Notes under the pieces: model-generated
What the model saw: the letters and a program-made list of their open reading frames with translations, nothing else
Database searches by the model: none
Told to the model about the DNA's origin: nothing
Assembly (NCBI GenBank): GCA_026989715.1
Contig: JALSIU010000321.1
Span: 1-9,542, forward strand
Origin: Methylomonas sp.
GTDB taxonomy: Bacteria > Pseudomonadota > Gammaproteobacteria > Methylococcales > Methylomonadaceae
DNA length: 9,542 bases
Reading direction: 5' to 3'
Position numbers and translations under genes: made by a program
Part shown: in pieces, positions 5,889-9,542 of the stretch
Numbering within the stretch: the stretch's first letter is position 1
How the letters are laid out: the number at the start of each line of letters is the position of its first letter

Positions 5889-7193
5889 ATGCAAGAAAAA
5901 ATGTCCATTACCACAAAAATACTCATTGCCATGGGAATCGGCTTAGTACTTGGTAGCGCATTAAATGGCTTTGCTGCCGATAACACCTTTGTGCAAATCT
6001 ACCTTGTGCAAGGACTATTTCATGTGATTGGAAAAATGTTTATCAATGCATTAAAAATGCTGGTCGTCCCCTTAGTCACTTTTTCATTAATATGTGGTGT
6101 TTGTGGTATCGGTGATGTTGGCATGCTTGGGCGCGTGGGTCTCAAAGCCTTTTTGCTCTATATGCTAACGACCGCAATGGCCATCACACTGGCTCTAGTA
6201 ACCGCCATCATAATCGCCCCCGGCAAAGGAGAAGAGACTCATATTATTGAAAATACCGGTTTTGCCGTTAAAGAAGCGCCGCCTTTAACAGATGTTTTTA
6301 TTAATATCGTTCCTAGCAATCCTATCACTGCATTTGCAAATGGCGATATGTTGCAAATTATTTTCTTTGTTATTTTATTTGCCATTGCTATGCTCACCAC
6401 AGGACAGGCTGGCCAAAGCATCGCTAACGGTGCTGAAAAGATGAATGAAGTGATGATGCAAGTTGTAACCATCGTAATGGACTTTGCACCGATTGGCGTT
6501 TTTTGCCTTATGGCTAAAACATTCTCCGAACAAGGCATCGGCTTAATTTTACCTATGATTGGCTATTTTTCAGTAGTCGTAGCCTGTTTACTGTTGCACG
6601 CACTGGGTACATTAAATTTATTACTGATGCTAATGACCCGCCTGAGTCCAAGGGTATTTTTTAAAAAAATGCGTTCCGCACAAATCTTTGCTTTTAGCAC
6701 CGCTAGCTCTAATGCAACCATTCCCGTCACCTTACAAGCCGTCGAAAAACGCCTAGGTGTACATAATTCCATTGCCTCATTTACCATCCCTTTTGGAGCA
6801 ACTATCAATATGGATGGCACAGCCATCATGCAAGGTGTTGCCACTGTTTTTATTGCTAACGTCTACGGTATTGAGCTAGGCATGATGCAATATTTAACCA
6901 TTATCGGCATGTCCGTTTTAGCCTCAATCGGCACGGCCGGCGTACCGGGTGTAGGTTTAATTATGCTAGCAATGGTTTTTAATCAAGTAGGATTGCCTGT
7001 CGAAGGTATTGGGTTAATTTTAGGTGTAGATCGCTTATTAGATATGATTCGTACTGTTGTGAATATTACAGGTGATGCAACAGTCACCTGCATTGTAGCT
7101 CATGGAGAAAATGAGCTGGATAAAGACATATTTAACAACCCTGAAGCAGGCATCATTACGGACGTAACACTGCCTCATAAACAACCGGAATAA
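5889..7193 (+). CDS. Dicarboxylate/amino acid:cation symporter (DAACS/SDF family)
   Basis: A 434-residue inner-membrane protein of the family of GltP, GltT and DctA, importing glutamate/aspartate or C4-dicarboxylates with Na+ or H+. All core elements are present: the HP1 loop TASSNATIPVT (271-281), helix 7 NMDGTA (307-312), the HP2 loop GTAGVPGVG (348-356), and helix 8 with D381, D385, R388, T389, N392 and D396. R388 and D385 match the GltPh residues that bind the side-chain carboxylate and the amino group, which favours an acidic substrate such as glutamate or aspartate. The NMD and D396 positions correspond to sodium ligands. Many hydrophobic segments fill the rest. The ATG at 5889 has AAGGA 6 bases upstream; a second ATG four codons on is less well placed. 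It is the only plus-strand gene here, probably monocistronic, and its upstream TGACA cluster suggests regulation. The exact substrate is not settled by sequence alone. Confidence 0.94.
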   Translation: MQEKMSITTKILIAMGIGLVLGSALNGFAADNTFVQIYLVQGLFHVIGKMFINALKMLVVPLVTFSLICGVCGIGDVGMLGRVGLKAFLLYMLTTAMAITLALVTAIIIAPGKGEETHIIENTGFAVKEAPPLTDVFINIVPSNPITAFANGDMLQIIFFVILFAIAMLTTGQAGQSIANGAEKMNEVMMQVVTIVMDFAPIGVFCLMAKTFSEQGIGLILPMIGYFSVVVACLLLHALGTLNLLLMLMTRLSPRVFFKKMRSAQIFAFSTASSNATIPVTLQAVEKRLGVHNSIASFTIPFGATINMDGTAIMQGVATVFIANVYGIELGMMQYLTIIGMSVLASIGTAGVPGVGLIMLAMVFNQVGLPVEGIGLILGVDRLLDMIRTVVNITGDATVTCIVAHGENELDKDIFNNPEAGIITDVTLPHKQPE

Positions 7194-7213
7194 TCAATAA
7201 AATCAATGCATCA

Positions 7214-7245
7214 GCCTGTACTGATAAAACAATACAGGCGGCTTT
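7214..7245 (+). terminator. Probable terminator after the symporter
   Basis: GCCTGTA (7214-7220) and TACAGGC (7233-7239) form a 7-base-pair stem with a 12-base loop, followed by GGCTTTT. It lies 21 bases after the symporter stop and just before the stop of the convergent YqfO gene. The T-run is short, so efficiency is uncertain. Read in reverse there is no T-rich tail. Confidence 0.45.
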
Positions 7246-7248
7246 TGC

Positions 7249-7575
7249 CTAGCCCCCTAAATCATCAAGCATTAATATTTTATAAACTTCATAGGCAGGC
7301 TCTTGATATGGATGTGCAAGTAACAAGGCTTGTACAGCTTGCTTAATCAAGCCATCAGCACACACCATTTCTACTTTATACTCTGCTAGTGTTGTTATAT
7401 TATCAACCTCACCAATAAAGGGCGCACTTCCTTGCAAAGGCCTAAACTGCCCTTCTCCTAAGGTTTGCCATGCACAACCATCATAGTCACCTATTTTACC
7501 GGCACCTTGATTAAACAAAGCTTGCTTAACAAGCTCCAAGTGGGTTGCAGGCACAAAAAAACATATTTTATACAT
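7249..7575 (-). CDS. Stand-alone YqfO-family protein (NIF3/YqfO insert-like domain)
   Basis: A 108-residue protein matching the stand-alone YqfO family (COG3323 type), a CutA-like ferredoxin fold also found inserted in some NIF3/YqfO proteins. The two conserved blocks are present: GDYDGCAWQTLGEGQFRP with GSAPFIG spanning 29-55, and AHPYQEPAYEVY at 87-98. No enzymatic activity is established for the family as far as I know, although a metal-binding or regulatory role has been suggested by its fold. Its ATG lies inside the end of the YheT-like hydrolase gene, overlapping by 8 bases (ATGTATAA), so the two are likely translationally coupled. It has no Shine-Dalgarno of its own that I can see. The family name is secure, the function unknown. 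Confidence 0.88.
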   Translation of the reverse strand: MYKICFFVPATHLELVKQALFNQGAGKIGDYDGCAWQTLGEGQFRPLQGSAPFIGEVDNITTLAEYKVEMVCADGLIKQAVQALLLAHPYQEPAYEVYKILMLDDLGG

Positions 7576-8563
7576 AGGCTAATTGCTGCTGTAAAAATTC
7601 AGGAATACGCTGCTCTAACCAATAAATGGCGCGCCAAGGCGAGTTGCCTGCCACAAAACCAACATGCCCCCCCGTATTGCTTATTTCCAAATTAACGGCA
7701 GTAGATAATTCGCTCAGTTCAGGCAGTACTTCCGGCGTCATAAAAGGATCATCTTTTGCTTGAATTAAAAGCGTCGGAACGGCAATATTGCGTAAAAACT
7801 GCCGTGAACTAGAGCGATGATAATAATCCTCTACATTGGCAAAATCATATAACTTAGCAATGACCTGATTATCATACTGCCAAAAAGATTCAATACCATC
7901 CAAATCTCCAATTTGCCTTAAAACATCAGCCTCCTGCGTTTTACCCAACGCCTCAAGATGTAATTGTTTTAAGCGTACATAATCTTTTAATTCACGCAAT
8001 AAACTAGCTCGATAAAGTTTTGAAAAACCTTTATCCAATTTACTGGCACAAGCACTTAAGACTAATGGTACCGAAACCGCCGTGGCAGCAAATAAGTTCA
8101 ACTGACCACCTTGTTCACCCAACCACTTCAACAGTACATTGCCTCCCAAAGAAAACCCTACTGCCGCCATTTGCACCTCAGGCTCACGTTGGCGTAAGGT
8201 ACGATAGAGAAAATCAATATCTCCCGTCTCACCGGAATGATAACAACGAGATGAATGATTATATTCACCACTACAACCCCGAAAATTCAACGCAACCGAA
8301 CGAAAACCTTGCTGTAACAAAGCTTGTTGTAAGCCTTTGATATAGCCTGATTGCGAACTGCCGGTCAAACCATGCAACAACATGACCAGTGGCTGATCAC
8401 CTTCACCGCAAAAATCAATATCAAGAAAGTCATCATCTTCAGTGAGCAACCGCTCGCGCTTAATAACCGGCGATGGAGGACGGCGAAATAAAGAGGGGTA
8501 AATAGTTTGCAAATGGGCATTATTTAACCACCACGCCGCTTTAAAGGTAGACTGAATAAGCAT
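7568..8563 (-). CDS. YheT-type alpha/beta fold hydrolase
   Basis: A 331-residue cytoplasmic hydrolase of the COG0429 (YheT, ABHD1/3-like) family. The N-terminal block NNAHLQTIYPSLFRR (14-28) is characteristic. HGLTG (64-68) forms the oxyanion-side loop, NFRGCSG (93-99) follows, and GFSLGG (136-141) holds the nucleophile Ser138. The acid is probably in DDPF (D271 or D272), and the histidine is H300 in GGHVGF. The length is typical. Relatives act on esters or lipids, but the natural substrate of the bacterial branch is not settled. The ATG at 8563 has no clear Shine-Dalgarno; the N-terminal residues leading into the conserved HLQT block argue for it. The gene overlaps the downstream YqfO gene by 8 bases. 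The 93 bases before it contain a possible TTGACT -35 at 8617-8622 but only a poor -10. Confidence 0.9.
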   Translation of the reverse strand: MLIQSTFKAAWWLNNAHLQTIYPSLFRRPPSPVIKRERLLTEDDDFLDIDFCGEGDQPLVMLLHGLTGSSQSGYIKGLQQALLQQGFRSVALNFRGCSGEYNHSSRCYHSGETGDIDFLYRTLRQREPEVQMAAVGFSLGGNVLLKWLGEQGGQLNLFAATAVSVPLVLSACASKLDKGFSKLYRASLLRELKDYVRLKQLHLEALGKTQEADVLRQIGDLDGIESFWQYDNQVIAKLYDFANVEDYYHRSSSRQFLRNIAVPTLLIQAKDDPFMTPEVLPELSELSTAVNLEISNTGGHVGFVAGNSPWRAIYWLEQRIPEFLQQQLAYV

Positions 8564-8624
8564 ATATGAAAAAAATTTTAAGAAAATAGGTTCAATACGT
8601 TTCTACATATTGATAAAGTCAAAC

Positions 8625-8640
8625 AAAAATGGCTTAGCCA
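8625..8640 (-). terminator. Weak hairpin with T-run after the DUF1249 gene
   Basis: On the minus strand TGGCTAAGCCA, able to pair over 4-5 bases, is followed by five T (8629-8625). It lies 17 bases after the DUF1249 stop. The stem is short for a terminator, so this is only a candidate. Confidence 0.3.
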
Positions 8641-8656
8641 CTGACACCTCAATGCG

Positions 8657-9103
8657 TTAAACCACCTTTTCATCAACAACAAAAGAATATTTCGTTTTCA
8701 AACAATGATCCAACCATTTTTCTAAAAAATAATTTAAACGCCATTTATAATCCATAATATCTTTACTGCGGCTAATATCCACAATGGCATCACTCACTTC
8801 AACCCGCTTATAATCTCGCAACACTTCGGCAATGCAAACATCAAAATACAAACGTATTTTAACCGCAGGCTCTAACACCCTATGTTTTGCCTCATTTTCA
8901 AAATAATGGCTAAGCTGAATCGTTTTAGTATAGGCGGTTTGTTCAAGTATTTGCACATACAATGCAGGCTTGCCATTAGCAAAGCCTTGTGCAGATACTT
9001 CAATATGCATCAAATTGGGTAGCAAATAAAAAATTTTCTTATAGTTTGTTTCGCAAATATTTTGCAAACAAAACGACTTATTAACCGGGGCAACTTTTGC
9101 CAT
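8657..9103 (-). CDS. DUF1249 (YqiB-like) protein
   Basis: A 148-residue soluble protein of the DUF1249 family, which includes E. coli YqiB and has no settled function. Family features are visible in order: CETNYKKIFYLLP (17-29), LEQTAYTKTIQLSHYF (53-68), VKIRLYFDVCIAEVLRDY (81-98), and a C-terminal helix LNYFLEKWLDHCL (123-135). The length is typical. In enterobacteria and pseudomonads the family lies near nudF and cpdA genes, which are absent here. In this window it follows a PilZ gene with 9 bases between stop and start, indicating one transcript. The ATG at 9103 lacks a Shine-Dalgarno at normal distance (GGAAG is 14 bases away), so translation may depend on the upstream gene. No membrane segment or signal peptide is seen. 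Confidence 0.87.
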   Translation of the reverse strand: MAKVAPVNKSFCLQNICETNYKKIFYLLPNLMHIEVSAQGFANGKPALYVQILEQTAYTKTIQLSHYFENEAKHRVLEPAVKIRLYFDVCIAEVLRDYKRVEVSDAIVDISRSKDIMDYKWRLNYFLEKWLDHCLKTKYSFVVDEKVV

Positions 9104-9112
9104 ATATTTTAA

Positions 9113-9412
9113 TTAAACTTCCTTAATGCCTTTTATTTCCGAGGCAATCTCATACAAACCAGGTTGTACTTCCTTAGTACGAATAACCTCGACATAAGCT
9201 TTCATAGGCGGGGTTAATGAATTATTAGGCGCAATGGTAAGCTCCAAGGCAACACCGGTTTTTACCAAATTTTCGGAGGTAAACAGCACTCCTGACCCAC
9301 TTAAATTCAAGCATTGCCCTATAAATAACTGATCCGAATCAGGAAACTTATAAGTCAATTCACAAGACACATCCATACGGATAAATTGCCTAGATTCCGA
9401 ATGATCTAACAT
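9113..9412 (-). CDS. PilZ domain protein, likely c-di-GMP receptor
   Basis: A 99-residue single-domain protein. The c-di-GMP binding signature is intact: RQFIR (R8 and R12) in the N-terminal switch and NLSGSG (36-41), matching the [D/N]xSxxG motif. The remainder gives the beta-barrel pattern of PilZ, with GVLF, GVALELTIAP and MKAYVEVIRT strands. The length is usual for a stand-alone PilZ adaptor, which transmits c-di-GMP levels to motility, exopolysaccharide or secretion machinery. GGAG stands 6 bases before the ATG at 9412, a good ribosome site. It is the first gene of a pair with the DUF1249 gene. The presence of both binding motifs argues for real ligand binding, unlike degenerate type IV pilus PilZ proteins. 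Confidence 0.92.
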   Translation of the reverse strand: MLDHSESRQFIRMDVSCELTYKFPDSDQLFIGQCLNLSGSGVLFTSENLVKTGVALELTIAPNNSLTPPMKAYVEVIRTKEVQPGLYEIASEIKGIKEV

Positions 9413-9542
9413 TGCAACTCCAAAACTTAACGTGAAAAACGCACATAAAACAACTGCACAAAGTTAAAATGACTTTAAGACTACGAATAAAATCCCAAAA
9501 CGCAGGATTTTTGTTCCGTTTCAAGGCGTAAAAATAGGCACA
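9413..9542. other. Upstream region of the PilZ gene at the right edge
   Basis: No coding frame is supported in these 130 bases. The stretch is A+T-rich and carries small inverted repeats: ATTTTT (9507-9512) with AAAAAT (9530-9535), and AAAGT with ACTTT around 9462-9478. The PilZ promoter should lie here, but I see no clear -35/-10 pair. Confidence 0.35.

Noticed and set aside
5713..5946. 77-codon plus-strand frame ahead of the symporter
   Set aside because: It overlaps the symporter start in another frame, has no Shine-Dalgarno and no known motif, and covers the TGACA cluster.
6239..6844. Minus-strand frames of 99 and 93 codons within the symporter
   Set aside because: They are antisense to conserved transporter segments and carry no features of their own.
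8594..8622. Possible promoter TTGACT-N17-CGTATT before the YheT-like gene
   Set aside because: The -35 is good but the -10 matches the consensus at only three of six positions.

Overview
The window reads as a compact chromosomal stretch of an A+T-leaning proteobacterium, most likely a gammaproteobacterium. Three observations support this. An argJ gene is followed directly by a MutT-type Nudix/ThiE fusion gene. A DUF1249 (YqiB-like) protein sits beside a PilZ protein. One small secreted protein ends in a PEP-CTERM sorting signal, so the genome should also encode an exosortase. PEP-CTERM proteins and this gene content fit methanotroph-like or sulfur-oxidiser-like gammaproteobacteria, but that placement is inference. 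I see no rRNA, tRNA, CRISPR array, insertion sequence or phage gene.

Left part (1-4604, all minus strand, so read from right to left): a PP-loop (ThiI/MnmA-like) tRNA-thiolation-type enzyme, a TusA-family sulfur carrier and a CDF metal-efflux transporter are joined by a 4-base ATGA overlap and a 1-base TAATG overlap. They are followed after 73 bases by argJ (arginine biosynthesis) and then, 20 bases further on, by the Nudix/ThiE fusion, which runs off the left edge. The first three genes look like a translationally coupled sulfur-transfer module carrying a metal exporter. argJ and the Nudix gene may be read from the same transcript.

Middle (4678-7245): a strong minus-strand terminator ends the transcript of the PEP-CTERM gene (4905-5519). 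A 369-base, very A+T-rich divergent region separates that gene from a plus-strand dicarboxylate/glutamate:cation symporter (5889-7193). This region carries six TGACA/TGTCA pentamers within 116 bases and looks like an operator cluster. A weaker hairpin after the symporter lies between convergent genes.

Right part (7249-9542, minus strand): a PilZ domain gene leads into a DUF1249 gene, then, after 93 bases, a YheT-type alpha/beta hydrolase overlaps a stand-alone YqfO-family gene by 8 bases. The last 130 bases hold no recognisable gene.

The most system-like unit is the coupled PP-loop / TusA / CDF operon. The TGACA cluster, the long-tailed PEP-CTERM protein and the PilZ-DUF1249 pair are secondary points of interest.
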